Source: Petrolisthes cinctipes
Taxonomy: Eukaryota; Arthropoda; Malacostraca; Decapoda; Porcellanidae
NCBI GenBank assembly: GCA_033782935.1
Contig: JAWQEG010001559.1
Span: 2,667,001 to 2,731,000, forward strand
Reading direction: 5' to 3'
DNA: 64,000 bases
A program made the translations under genes and the position numbers. Of this stretch, positions 1-10,766 are shown piece by piece; the stretch's first letter is position 1, and the number at the start of each line of letters is the position of its first letter. The notes below the pieces were generated by a model. That model saw nothing but the letters and a program-made list of their open reading frames with translations. It had not been told where the DNA came from and did not search any database.

Positions 1-1296
1 ATTAAGTTTGTGAAGTGTACTTGCCATAGCTTAGCTCTGTGTTGCGAGAAAGCATTCAAAGTTCTACCTTCTAATTTAAGTTACCTAATATCTGAAATTC
101 CTCGTTGGTTCTCAATGAGTTCCTTAAGACGTGATGACTTCAAGAAGATATATGCCACAATGAATGATGGAAGTGAGCAATATGAAAAATTTGTTACACC
201 AAGTGCAACTAGATGGCTAGTGAGGGAAAAATGTATGTACATAATACTGAGACAGTGGGAAGAGCTCAAGGCCTATTTCTATTCAATTGTCGATAGAAAC
301 TACAATGCACGTTTGATCAGAGAAATGTTGTGTGATGAAGTAAACAAACTGTACTTGACATTTGCACTCCCAATCATTCAGAACTTTGAGTCACTGAATG
401 CAGCATTTCAAGCTACGAATCCTGATCCTTCAAAACTTTTTAAGGAACTTGAAGATTTGAGAACCTTTTTGCTCCAAAAGGTTTACAGAAATCCCAATGA
501 GAGAAAAAACCCTTGGACACCAGCCGATGGTAAACTGGGAGACAAGCTTGAATTTGACCTAAAGAACAGCATACTAGCTCCTGAGAAGAAATTTGATATA
601 AAAGACCGATGTCGGAAGTTTCTAGTAGAAGCCATAAATCAAATAGACAAGAGAATAGACAAAACCACCATGAAAATGAGTTACATTAAGAACCTCACTC
701 CTGCGATTTGCCTGAGTCAAGTCAAACCACCGTTCAGTAACCTACCAGAACTAGGACAGTTGGCTAAGGAGGAAAATTATGATTTGCAGACAGTTGCAAA
801 TCAGTATGACCAGCTGTCTATGAAAACCGATTGGCGAGAAGAATTTCCAGGATCAGCAATACCATCAGACCCAGTAGCGTTTTGGACATACGTGTTATAT
901 TATGAGAATGCAGCTGGCGAACACTGCTACAGAGAATTAGCTACAATTGCTATAAACTCATACTGTATACCTCTAAGTACGGCATTTGTTGAGCGGGTGT
1001 TTTCTCATGTCACGAACGTGAAAACTAAAGCAAGAAATAAACTACACACAAGTTCTTTGGAAGCTATACTGCGAATTAGATCACATATGTTTACTAATGC
1101 TATATGCTACCAAAACTTTGAAGTTACTGATAAAATGCTTAGACTATTCACAAGTGATATGTATAAGAGAAAACCCACACGAGCGGGAGAAGATCCACAA
1201 CCATCTACCTCATCAGCTTCAAGTTCTAATGTTTCTACAGCTACAGAGGAAGGTGAAGACTGCTCAATTGAAGAAATTCTTTCCATCGACTTCTAA
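1..1296 (+). CDS. hAT-superfamily transposase, C-terminal part (open at left edge)
   Basis: The reading frame is open from the first base, so the gene begins outside the window; the first in-window start-like codon (GTG at 10) is not a real start. Seen: a Cys-x-Cys-His motif near residue 3 (KCTCHSLALC), which in hAT transposases lies in the catalytic region, then a helical domain, then a hAT C-terminal dimerisation region at about residues 310-365 (key stretch IPLSTAFVERVFSHV). The tail (about 395-428) is Ser/Thr/Glu-rich. hAT transposases cut and paste their own element through an RNase H-fold DDE domain; the first catalytic residues would lie off the left edge. There is no internal stop over 428 codons, so this copy is young or under selection. 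A domesticated hAT-derived host gene is an alternative, but the terminus at 1408-1423 favours a transposon. Confidence 0.85.
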   Translation: MKFVKCTCHSLALCCEKAFKVLPSNLSYLISEIPRWFSMSSLRRDDFKKIYATMNDGSEQYEKFVTPSATRWLVREKCMYIILRQWEELKAYFYSIVDRNYNARLIREMLCDEVNKLYLTFALPIIQNFESLNAAFQATNPDPSKLFKELEDLRTFLLQKVYRNPNERKNPWTPADGKLGDKLEFDLKNSILAPEKKFDIKDRCRKFLVEAINQIDKRIDKTTMKMSYIKNLTPAICLSQVKPPFSNLPELGQLAKEENYDLQTVANQYDQLSMKTDWREEFPGSAIPSDPVAFWTYVLYYENAAGEHCYRELATIAINSYCIPLSTAFVERVFSHVTNVKTKARNKLHTSSLEAILRIRSHMFTNAICYQNFEVTDKMLRLFTSDMYKRKPTRAGEDPQPSTSSASSSNVSTATEEGEDCSIEEILSIDF

Positions 1297-1423
1297 AAAT
1301 GAAGACAAAGTGGTATGTTAGCATTATTTTTGTATATTTTATGGTTTGTCCTTTTCTGAGGGCAAAAGTCCTTTTTTCATAACGAGTCTGTCCTATTTCT
1401 AAGTGAAGCATCTGGCAACCCTG
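1..1423 (+). mobile_element. hAT element, right-hand part
   Basis: About 110 bases after the transposase stop the sequence reads TCTGGCAACCCTG (ends at 1423), the complement of a hAT-type terminus starting CAGGGTTGCCA. The next base begins the right part of a gypsy-A family LTR. The element therefore appears inserted in that LTR, with ACCATAAC (1424-1431) as the expected 8-bp target duplication. The left end and left LTR half lie outside the window, so the duplication cannot be confirmed. Confidence 0.6.
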
Positions 1424-1697
1424 ACCATAACCAAATACTCTTAGCTTTGTTAACGTCAGGTCCGCAGTAAATTGAATATAGTGTTAACTTTTTTTTACAT
1501 TAAATCATTGGGAACTATTCACCGCATCTCTCTCTACCTTGATCCCTTCAACAAGAGAGTTATAGACACTAGCTCCTTAGGTTGAGAAGTTGTAGTAGAG
1601 AAACCCTGACAGCGGCCCTTACACAGGAGTCCTTCTTTAAGTAGCAGCACAACAGTTACTTATAGTTGGTGGCTACAACACGCACCACCCACCAACA
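1424..1697 (+). repeat. LTR fragment, gypsy-A family (right portion)
   Basis: This matches the right part of the LTR at 16990-17477 almost base for base, including the motif CCGCATCTCTCTC and the end ACCCACCAACA. It keeps the roughly 90-bp terminal part that the 5' LTR at 7455-7850 has lost. The left part is missing because the hAT element ends exactly at 1423. It may be a solo LTR or one LTR of another copy. Confidence 0.85.
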
Positions 1698-1858
1698 CCA
1701 TGACTACCACCATCACCACTACAACCACAATCACAAATACTACCATAACTACAATCACCACTATAACTGCTACCATCACCACCATGACTACCACAACTAC
1801 CATCATCACCACTACTACCATCACAACTACCATTATCACCAATACAACTACCAACATC
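1698..1858 (+). repeat. Degenerate ACC/ACT trinucleotide tract
   Basis: About 160 bases built from CAC, ACT, ACC and ATC triplets. A related tract lies in inverted orientation at 29815-30045. The open frames across it (His/Tyr-rich or Val/Met-rich) come from the triplet composition and are not genes. Confidence 0.9.
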
Positions 1859-2215
1859 AATGTAAGCTTAATATAGCATTATCATTCTCAAAATTCATTT
1901 ATTTGACCTGGTACTATAATATTTCACACATAATAATAGTAACATAATTATAATACTATAAAAAATAAATATCAATGTAAGCATAATATAGCATTATCAT
2001 TCTCAAAATTCATTGATTAGGCCTGGTACCGGTACCATAGCATTTCACATATAATTTATTCAAGTGTAGTTCACGTTGTGTACTCGTGACAATATTTTAC
2101 ATTGTTTTTTACTTTCGTGTGATTCTGTGTATATCCTTGACCATATATTAACTTTACACATTCATACCATATACTTCTAAGATAGCCTCCAGAACATTTA
2201 CTTGCCCATATTCTT
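1856..2215 (+). repeat. Dispersed repeat, copy 1, with internal 115-bp duplication
   Basis: The motif ATCAATGTAAGC starts at 1856 and again at 1971, each followed by TAATATAGCATTATCATTCT and related sequence, so a unit of about 115 bp is duplicated. From about 1990 to 2215 the sequence matches the reverse complement of 27735-27968. Together with the trinucleotide tract this makes one dispersed unit present twice in opposite orientation. No coding potential was seen. Confidence 0.75.
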
Positions 2216-2610
2216 GATATTCGTACGAGTCACGAGTAGGCTACAATGTTATTTATCATACTAGACGTTATAAAATAAATAAATTCCATATCATCCATTC
2301 ATAACGAACAAACTATCAGCTCCCTCACTAGGACTACTTACAGTATGGTTATTCCATGTTATTAACATCCTAACGTTACATCTCACTTTATGGTTTTTAT
2401 ATAATTTATTTATATTTAGTGAGTTGGTGTGGCAGGATATATTATTGTGTAAATAACTCTCCAGAGAATGTACTAACTTATCATGAACCAATATTTCGTC
2501 AGTGTAGTTCTCATGTGGTTGTACGTATAATTAATTATTATTTATTTTACGGCACGTTAGGTTAGCTACAAGTATAACAAATAAAATTATTAAAAGAGGG
2601 CTGCAATTAA
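2216..2610. other. AT-rich DNA, nothing recognised
   Basis: No open frame with family resemblance, no terminal repeats and no RNA-like fold was recognised here. Confidence 0.6.
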
Positions 2611-2828
2611 GTACACACTCTTGCCCGAAATTCACGATCATGTTTATCTCATCTGAGCTGGTAACACTGTGTGGGGAATGGTGGCATCATTGGGTGGCAT
2701 TCTAGTAAAGATTATATCATTTCCCTCTACTATGTTCCACCTACTCTGATTCCTCACTAAATAAATGTTACCAGCTCAAATGGCATTAATATAAGTACGT
2801 GGTCGCGAATTTCCGAGCTCGGGTGTAC
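2611..2828. mobile_element. MITE-like palindromic element
   Basis: The two ends are imperfect inverted repeats: GTACACACTC...CCGAAATTC on the left answers GTACACCCGAGC...GGAAATTC read from the right. A perfect inner pair, TGAGCTGGTAACA at 2654-2666 and its complement at 2766-2778, flanks a loop of about 100 bp. There is no coding sequence. No clear target duplication was found, so the superfamily is open. Confidence 0.5.
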
Positions 2829-4339
2829 AGTATATATCGAATTTTCGTGAAGAATAATGCAGCTAACCAAGCACACCCTACCTCATTGATGTATGGAAGG
2901 TAACTGACGTTCTAGTGACAAACTGGCAACTCATATAGCCACAAGTCACACCACTTCCCACATCGCTATGATCACTGTCTCCGCTGTGTCAATTGTTAAC
3001 GTATTTTTCATCATATTTCGAAACAAAAAAATACCAAAATCGCTGTAATTTGATACTGAGCCGATTTCAACCCGGTTTTTTCGCTCAGAGTGATTATTGG
3101 TTATATTCTCTGAGTTTTGGTAGTACCAAATGTTTAATATTAGGCTTTTATAAGAAAACAGTCATCATTTATGCAAAAAGCCATTGATGGTATCCAAAAG
3201 TCACCGCCCTAGCGCTGAAACTGTTAAAGGAGGTCTAACACTCGTCCAAATCAGTGAAACGTGCTAGATATAACCACTACTCTCTGCTTGTATACATAGA
3301 GGTATACTACCAACATGGCCGCCGAGCGCACCGTCACGTCACAGTGACATCACATGAGAACTCCCTATTTCAGATTGTAAGATTTTCTATGAAAATTATG
3401 CTTAATCCACAAGGTGTAGAATTTGTAAATAGTTACCCAATGATAATCATACATTTTTTTCGGTGTCTGACCCTGCCATGATGTCATCTACTGGCCACAT
3501 TGGGAATTAACCTTAGTAAACAGAGAGCTGAGATTTTAAACTTGAGAACGGTGGCTACTGGCTAGGCGTAACATCACATGTAAAAGGTTTGCATTTCATT
3601 GTGTTTTCAGGATCTACTGCATGTTGGTCTATAATATTTTTGATAGAGTGAGGCATGCTTGAATGCAGCTTGATTGCTTTGAAGGTTCTGCTTCTGCAAG
3701 ACCAGTGTATTAACAGCTAGCTGCACGGTATTTTGTTGGTTAAATGCTTGCATGACATTGTTAAGGTCGATTGATTCTTGTACTGTATTTCTTATCTTAG
3801 TAATTATTTACAATAGCTCCGCATCGAATTTTTGCTTATTTTTTGTTTAATGAGTCCCATTATCCATTGTTATAGGCATATTTATCATTAAAAGTGAGAG
3901 CAAATACAATTTTCTTAGGCCTAGTGGTTTTGTTGTTGATGGTAGAGGGCTGTGACAGCCAATCAAACCAAAAAGACCCAGATAACCTTACCAGTAGGCG
4001 TTACCCTCCAGAACCTAACCTTCTATCCTTCGGGACCTAACCAATTCTCATCCAGGACCTACCCTAGTGTCCTCTGGGACCTAACCTCTGAGACTTAGCC
4101 TTAGAATGAGTGACTAGAACGATTATGTTTTCAGAGACTTTTTTCAAAAGTAGATCAGATCTCATTGAGATATTAATATCATTGGAAAGCTTATAACCTG
4201 GGCTACTTACTGTAGTATCTTTATAAATATCTGCCATGCGAAGCTATTGTAAATATTAACCGATTATTTTATGCACAGATTGTCATGAGCTTATTGTGAG
4301 TCTATTGTGTTTTAGGTGTCTGGACAGTCTGGTGTCAAC
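2829..4339. other. Non-coding stretch upstream of a hAT pseudogene
   Basis: No gene recognised. It holds a short minisatellite (3985-4090) and possibly the 5' flank of the hAT element whose transposase starts at 4340. A polypyrimidine stretch ending TTTTAG (about 4309-4314) could be an intron acceptor for that gene, but this is weak. Confidence 0.5.
3985..4090 (+). repeat. Degenerate minisatellite with GGGACCTAACC motif
   Basis: ACCTAACC-like words recur about every 30-35 bases (AGAACCTAACC, GGGACCTAACC, AGGACCTACCC, GGGACCTAACC). A similar repeat occurs inside the Harbinger element at 9843-9925. Confidence 0.55.
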
Positions 4340-6266
4340 ATGGATGACAGAGATCATGGGGGGGATAATTCACAAGAAGAGAGGAGGGCTGGTGCTAAAT
4401 AGAAGAGATATTCCCAGAAATATTCTAAACACTATGAAACCGATCTTCACCTTAAAAACTGGGTTAAACAAAGTTCAAAGGGAGATTGTTATGCTTACTG
4501 CAGTATTTGTGATGTTCACCTTAAACTGGCTGCAGGTAAACTAGATTTAAAACGGCACAGTGAAAACAAAAAACACATAGGTAAATCAAAGGCAATTCAG
4601 GGTCAAAGCTCACTATCAACCTTATTGGTTGCCAAAACTGATGATGATGTCAAGGAAGGTGAACTGAGATTAGCAGCCTTTATAGCAGAGCATGATTTAC
4701 CTTTGTCTATAGCTGATCATCTGCCCAAATTAATGCAGAGTGTTTGCAAGGATTCAAAGATAGCAGATAAAATTAAATGTGGCCGAACAAAAGCAACTGG
4801 GCTAATCAAAAATGAAACTGGTAAGGAGTATCATGAGCAACTGATTCAAGTTCATTCAACTTTTGTGTGACAATAAATTTTCATTAATTGTAGATGAATC
4901 AACCGACAAAGGGTGTGTGAAACATCTTTGCATGGTTGCAAGAACTAATGATGGTGATTCAATTAAAGATTTTTTTTAGGCCTTATTCCCTTGAAAGATG
5001 CTACAGCTCAAACACTACAATAATGTAGTTAGTTTCTTCAGTGATAATGGCATTCCCTACAAAGATAACCTAATAGGTTTTGCTGCAGATGGGGCCAACT
5101 CAATGTTAGGAGCACATCATTCACTGTCATCCTTATTGCAGTCAGATATTCCACACCTATTTATAATGAAGTGTATATGCCATACGTTTGCCCTCTGTGC
5201 ATCCTATTCATGTTTAAAGCTTCCAAGATCAATTGAAGATTTAGCGAGGGATATTTATAGTTATTTCAACTGTAGTCCAAAGAGAATAGGAGAGCTAGAG
5301 GAGTTTCAGACATTTGTAAATGTGAAGCCACATAAGATCTTGCATCCACCCCAAACAAGATGGCTTTCATTACATATGGTAGTGTCAAGGTTATTAGAAC
5401 AATACAGTGCACTTAATCTGTCTTTCACCAATGCAGTCCTGATTGATAAACTTGTTGCCTCTGAAACAATACTGGAAATAATGTCTAACCCTATCACAAA
5501 ACTTTACCTCCTATTCCTTGATTTTGTTTTGCCAGTGTTCAACAAAGTAAACAAGCTGATGTAGTCTGAGAGTACACAAATTCATGTCTTATATATATCA
5601 GTTGCATGTACCCTAAGAACAATATTGGACTGTTACATGAAAGAGAGCTACCTTTCAAAAACACCACTGAAGCAACTAAGATTCAGGGATCCAAACAATT
5701 TTAAACCAATAGAAGAGATGTATCTGGGTGTAAAAGTAGGGATTGAGTTAAGGAGTTCTAACCAGTATGAAAGGGAGACCATAAACAAGTTTAGGTTAAA
5801 TTGCCTAGACTCCCTAGAGTTCTACATTGAAGCTTCCTCTCAGATTAACAAGACATTTTCTTTTGAGTCTCAGAAACTTGAGATTTTGAAAGCTCTTGGT
5901 CCAAAAGTTGTATTTGATAAAGAAATCCCATCACTAGTCAATTTGTTGCATAGTTATAGCCACATTGTTCCAAATATGCAAGAAGTTGACACTGAATGGA
6001 GGCTTCTAAGTAATTCTTTAGGAACTCTTGTTGATGTAGATTCCACTATGAAGCCTGAGGAATTTTGGAGCAAAGTAGGAAAGGTCAAACATATGGACAA
6101 CAACCCTATGTTCCCACATCTCTCAAAATTCATGAAAACGCTCCTCTGTCTACCTCACTCTAGTGCCAATGTAGAGAGGATGTTTTCTGCAATAAACAGG
6201 ATGAAAACAAAAACCAGAAATAGGCTTTCAACAGAAACTTTGGTAGGATTGCTTCAAACAAACTAG
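4340..6266 (+). pseudogene. hAT transposase pseudogene with BED-type zinc finger
   Basis: The start chosen is ATG at 4340 because the downstream frame continues through a BED-like finger (4490-4585; Cys-x2-Cys ... His-x5-His, motif CYAYCSICDVHLK). The nuclease core follows with FSLIVDESTD near 4880 (first catalytic Asp). Then come GFAADGANSM near 5080, KCICHTFALC near 5170 and a C-terminal dimerisation region near 6150-6240 (SSANVERMFSA). Breaks seen: a TAG at 4400-4402, a frame change between about 4845 and 4865, another at a run of T near 4972, a further one near 5025, and an in-frame TAG at 5562-5564. Full hAT proteins of this kind are about 600 residues, which matches the span. It is a dead copy from a different subfamily than the gene at 1-1296. 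Confidence 0.85.
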
Positions 6267-6479
6267 TCACTTAGGGGTTCTTCTAGCTGTGACTTTAAAG
6301 TAACCAAGGCTTTGCTTAGGAGACACATGAACTGGAAATGTTAAGGACTTGTAGTGGATTACCTTTATGTAATCCCAATTGCCTTATGTATTCTTTATGT
6401 ATTCCAGGTTAGCTTTAAAATACCCTTATGTATCCTCTATGTTCCAGGCTGCCTATAAGTATTGATATGTCAGGCAATC

Positions 6480-6690
6480 CTTACAAACAATGTTCTTCCT
6501 ATGTGATAAGGGGCTTTGTGATTACACAGTTATATTTTTTGGTGCATTCTGTATTCTAAAATACACAATTCCATATTTTGGTGCTTTCTGTAGTTTATAA
6601 ATTACACATTTCTATATTTTGATGCATGTAATTTACACAATTCTATTTTTGGTGCATGCTGTTGTATGTAAATTATACAATTTTACTTCT
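6480..6690 (+). repeat. Degenerate tandem repeat, unit about 50 bp
   Basis: The words TATATTTTTTGGTGCATTCTG, with small changes, recur four times with TACACAATT between them. Units are diverged. It lies in the tail of the hAT pseudogene element. Confidence 0.55.
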
Positions 6691-6827
6691 TGGTGGTGGT
6701 AACTAGCTGCATAGTAAGCTTTCATGAGTACTCTTTCAGTTTTATTTTGTAAATATGGCTATTGTGGAGCTTATAATTCAGGAAATTGCTTACAGGTTGT
6801 ACATACAAAGTTTATATGTAGGCCTAC

Positions 6828-7021
6828 TGTATTTTTTTACATTTTCTATTCACATGAATTTTGCAGTCTGTTCCTATTACTTGTAAGTATATCATTCTTG
6901 TGTACTGAAACTATCTAGAGTGTATTTTTTTACATTTTCTATTCACATGAATTTTGCAGACTGTTCCTATTAATTGTAAGTATATCATTCTTGTGTATGA
7001 TACTACTGAAACTATCTAGGG
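6828..7021 (+). repeat. Tandem duplication, unit about 93-101 bp
   Basis: TGTATTTTTTTACATTTTC begins at 6828 and at 6921; the two units agree almost fully, and the second has a short insertion before ACTGAAACTATCTAG. This is a recent local duplication without coding sequence. Confidence 0.9.
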
Positions 7022-7289
7022 TGAAGCATTATTACAAAATGTTCTTGAAATACAAAATAAATGTGATTACTTCTATGGACAGCGCAACTGTTATTAAAGG
7101 CGTCTTCAAGATACCTACCATTATCCTGTGAAGTGTGCTACTGAATAATTAGTAGTAGGCCTAGTTCAGGCCTCAGGGTATGAAAATAACGTGAGACCTT
7201 ATAATAATACTGTATTGGTTAGTCATGGAGGCACTTTTAGATATCTACAGATTTCTCAAGTTTTTTTGGCATCCAGCATCAGATTTCCT

Positions 7290-7311
7290 AAAAATTTTGG
7301 TGGCAACACTG
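7290..7311 (+). repeat. Candidate right terminus of the second hAT element
   Basis: TTTTGGTGGCAACACTG ends at 7311; its complement starts CAGTGTTGCCACC, a common form of hAT terminal inverted repeat. I did not find the matching left end upstream, so the boundary is tentative. Confidence 0.4.
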
Positions 7312-7348
7312 AAACACACGACCTTCCATATGATAAGACGTCTCTCCC

Positions 7349-7379
7349 CAAGGCCGCTTGAAGAGTAGGTCTTCCCGCG
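7349..7379 (+). repeat. P element left terminal inverted repeat
   Basis: 31-bp terminal repeat beginning CAAGGCCGCTTG, directly after target duplication TCTCTCCC (7341-7348). Confidence 0.9.
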
Positions 7380-7454
7380 TCTGTCTCTAAATTCGTCCTA
7401 CCACGCGCATGACGTCAGACTGAAGAGAGACAGGATTGGTGACTCCCCTCACCT

Positions 7455-7850
7455 TGTAGTGTACTATAAAATAGGTCCATTTTCTTTTATTGAGTGTAAC
7501 CATTCTCTAATTATCTGCCTGACCTGTATCGTGATTCATTTACCATTCCATTCCTTCATGCAGAAAGCCTATGCAATTTCTTTCAGCATGTTGTCTTTGC
7601 CATTTTGTGTAATATCATTGTCTGCATACTCTTGCAAAATTTCATGTATACAACATATGTATTATACATTTAATACCATAACCAAATACTCTTAGCTTTG
7701 TTAACGTCAGGTCCGCAGTAAAATGTATATAGTGTTAACTTTTTTTTGACATTAAATCATTGGGAACTATTCACCGCATCTCTCTCTTTCTTGAGCCCTT
7801 CAACAAGAGAGTTATAGACACTAGCTCCTTAGGCTGAGAAGTTGTAGTGG
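7455..7850 (+). repeat. Gypsy-A 5' LTR, 3' end truncated
   Basis: Nearly identical to the 3' LTR from 16990 up to the word GAAGTTGTAGTGG. The last roughly 90 bp of the LTR are missing here and the sequence jumps to the leader. The deletion junction lies between two GTGG words, suggesting slippage or recombination between short repeats. Confidence 0.9.
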
Positions 7851-8045
7851 TGACCCCCCGGAGTGTGCAGCTGTCACCATCAAGTGGTGACCCCCGGAGA
7901 GTGCAGCTGCAGCAATCACCAACAAGTGGTGACCCGCAGAGATTGCAGCTGTCACCAACAAATGGTGACCCCCGGAGATTGCAGCTGTCACCAACAAGTG
8001 GTGACCCCCGGATGCAGCTCCTGCGATCGCCAACAAGAGTGGATC
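7846..8045 (+). repeat. Leader tandem repeats carrying a primer-binding-site-like word
   Basis: TGGTGACCCCCGG, or a near copy, occurs at about 7848, 7883, 7927, 7963 and 7998. The copies are separated by AGATTGCAGCTGTCACCAAC-like spacers, so a unit of about 36-44 bp is repeated five times. The same word sits where the tRNA primer-binding site is expected, right after the LTR. Confidence 0.85.
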
Positions 8046-8294
8046 AAGCTGTAGTCTACAATAACGCCTTGGCCTGGCAGTCACCATCAAGAGGTGACTT
8101 GAGTTGCTACCTCTCCTGTGCAGTTGTTGCTCCCGCCACAGTGCCACTGTCCATCGTATCTACATTGTCGCTGTGAACCCTGAGGCATCACCAGTCCACA
8201 GCAGCCATCTGTAAGCCTCCAACTACGCCGTTGCTGCCTGCCATCCAACACCTATACACCACTGGTACTCGTGGCAGTCTAGCTACCAGCAACA

Positions 8295-8456
8295 GTGCTT
8301 CGCCTTGGATTACAGTGCCTCACACTGGATTACAGTGCTTCGCCTTGGATTACAGTGCCTCACCCTGGATTACAGTGCTTCATCTTGGATTAGTGTTTCA
8401 CTCTGGACAGTGTATTGTCCTTTATTATTAGTGCCTTGTCTGTGGATTACAGTGCC
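8295..8456 (+). repeat. Leader tandem repeat, GGATTACAGTG unit
   Basis: CTTGGATTACAGTGCCTCAC-type units of about 22-23 bp recur at least five times in the untranslated leader of gypsy-A, decaying towards the right. Confidence 0.8.
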
Positions 8457-8551
8457 AGTGTATTCAGCATACTAATATAACTTGACTAACGCAGCTGCCG
8501 TGATATCAGGTAACTTTCGTCAGCATTTACACCCTGAGTTCACTGACCAGT

Positions 8552-8878
8552 ATGTCTACTGAGGATCTCTCAAACTCAGGCAACCACACTGCCACTGCAG
8601 TAGCCATGAGAGCCCCTGCTTTCTGCAACCAAGAAAATTCCCAAATTGCCCAGCTCGCCAATCTAATTTCCCAGCTTACAATGGAAGTCAGCAACCTGAA
8701 GAAACAAATTAACAACCACCCAAGTTCCCGACCCTCGACGCCAAACCGCCAACACCAGCGGTCACGTTCAAGGAGCACCTCAAACTTCTGCTACTACCAT
8801 CGCAGGTTTAGGGATAAGGCTCTCAAGTGTGAAAAGCCCTGCAGCTACACGGCGTCAAACAACAACGGCGAACATTAA
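8552..8878 (+). pseudogene. Gypsy-A gag, internally deleted
   Basis: 108 codons from ATG 8552 to a stop at 8876-8878. The N-terminal stretch (AVAMRAPAFC) is followed directly by a segment normally near the C-terminus: a short coiled region (QLANLISQLTMEVSNLKK), an Arg/Ser-rich linker and a Cys-x2-His...Cys...Cys motif at about residues 84-98. Gag proteins of this type are usually about 300 residues or more, so most of the capsid domain is missing, apparently by in-frame deletion. Gag would form the virus-like particle; this remnant probably cannot. Confidence 0.75.
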
Positions 8879-9799
8879 CGCAGCATAATGTTTGCCATAC
8901 TTAGTCTACGCTGCTCCACATCTTTGATCGCCGGTGTTAAGGAACGATGGTGGTGATATTCTCTCACTCTCACAAGGGGAAGATCAAACCCAGACAAAAA
9001 CCTGTACATTTATTTACACACATATTTATACGACACAAATTAAAGTTTCACAGTTTCAACCCTTAACACTCCTGGTACATACATCCGGCTATTGTTTGTA
9101 GAGTATAAAGGACTTAGTCCTATTCCTAGAGGCACAACTGGGAACTGGAGTAGTAGTAGTAGTGTGCCCGGCACCCACCGCTACGGGTCACAGGGATGTC
9201 CAGGGAAGTGGTACAAACACCAATTGGGTTGAAGGGATGCCTCACCGGTCCGGCCCTCGACAGGTGTAGGATCCTGGGGCCGGATACTCAAAAAGTTCCT
9301 AAATTAGCCTTCCTATCTCACTTAGGAATGCCTAGTGTAGGAACAGGTTAGGAACTCCTATCTCATTTCCTAAGTGCCGATACTCAAAACATTCTGGGGA
9401 GTTCCTAAACCCTTCCTAACACTTAGGAGTTCCTAAATCCTCTCGGAGTTTCTAAGTCCTTTAGCCAATCAGGAAGGAGCTTTCAAATAGTTCCCGCTTT
9501 TTCCAGCCAATGGGGAAGAAGAATCATATCAGCTGTGTATTGTAAACACGTAATAAGAGCGCCTCTTATATGTTCCTCTTATATTAAAGTGCAGTATAGT
9601 ATTATATATATTAAGTTCATATCAATTACAAATGAAATATATCGGTAAATATTGAAAGAATTACCGTTATTGCGTACGTTTTTTCTACCTTCATTACCCA
9701 CTTATTTAGACCATTCTAAGACTATTTTCCTCAATGGCATTTCCTCCGCAAATGCCCCATTTCCAAGACAGGGCATATTCAAATGTGGCATTTTGAAAT

Positions 9800-9925
9800 T
9801 AGCCTGACCTTACCTGACCTGACCTAACCTAACCTAACCTAGACCGCATCAGACTACCGGGACCTAACCTGGGCAAACTACTGGGACCTAACCTGGGCAA
9901 ACTACCGGGAAATAACCGTGGTAAA
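9800..9925 (+). repeat. CCTAA pentamer run and GGGACCTAACC minisatellite
   Basis: Around 9808-9842 the pentamer CCTAA or close variants repeat about six times (ACCTAACCTAACCTAACCTA), the complement of the arthropod telomere unit TTAGG. Then ACTACCGGGACCTAACCTGG-like units repeat three times at about 27-bp spacing. It is internal to the Harbinger element, so it is interstitial rather than a chromosome end. Confidence 0.6.
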
Positions 9926-9929
9926 GTAC

Positions 9930-10766
9930 AATAAATGACGGGGGTAAAATACTGGCACCCAGCCGGATCTGGCAACACTGCTGCAAAACGGTAATTCTTT
10001 CAATAAATACCAATATATCTCGGGAAGTATGGTAGTGTGCCAATAATATGCTTAATTTATGATTTGTTCTTGTGTGTCATGTTCCTCCTGTGTTACTGTA
10101 TTTTATTTTATTTTTTAAAGTCAGCATTACACATGAAATCAATGTCATTGTGTACTATATAATTATATATCTTTGTTTTAAGCTTAGTGCAGTTTTGTAT
10201 ATTTTTCTGATTTAAAATCACTACATGATTAGGTTAGGTTTTTCCATCCTCAAACTTACAATCTCTTCTCCATCCATCTTTTCAAGCTCAGTCTCTCCTC
10301 CATCCCTCCTCTCCAACCTACAATCTTTACTCCAAACTTTCCCTTACACTAATCATATGGTGTGGGACCAATGCACGGTAGGCTGTACTGTATATTTAGT
10401 GCTGTCTTCTTTACTTGCCTGCACATCTCCACTATATAGCACAGCGGAAGTGTTATACATATTTTGCCTTTGCAGAAACTGTGATACTGTGTCAACTCAG
10501 GTTTATTTATTTTTTCCTTTAAACAAAATGTTATACTTTATGTAACTCAGGGTTATTTTTGTGTGTGCTACTTTTAGGCTTAATTATGTAGGCTAAGGAA
10601 ATATAGATATATACAGGATATATTTTTTAAAAAATTTATTACTGGATAAATATATTGAAGAATTGTTAATGTAAGCATTAATTACAAAAGTTAAAAAAAT
10701 TTGCCTTCTCATGATCCAACTCAGAGGTAAATAAAAACAAAAAAGACATCTTAGTTAAGTCACAGC
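9930..10766. other. Harbinger interior without recognisable gene
   Basis: AT-rich; only short unsupported open frames. The DDE half of the transposase is not found here on either strand. Confidence 0.6.

Noticed and set aside
1660..1947. Open frames rich in His/Tyr (plus) or Val/Met (minus)
   Set aside because: They follow from the ACC/ACT trinucleotide repeat; the same happens at 29822-30064. No conserved protein.
3254..3481. 75-codon frame and other short frames in 2829-4290
   Set aside because: No resemblance to known proteins and no context; indistinguishable from chance.
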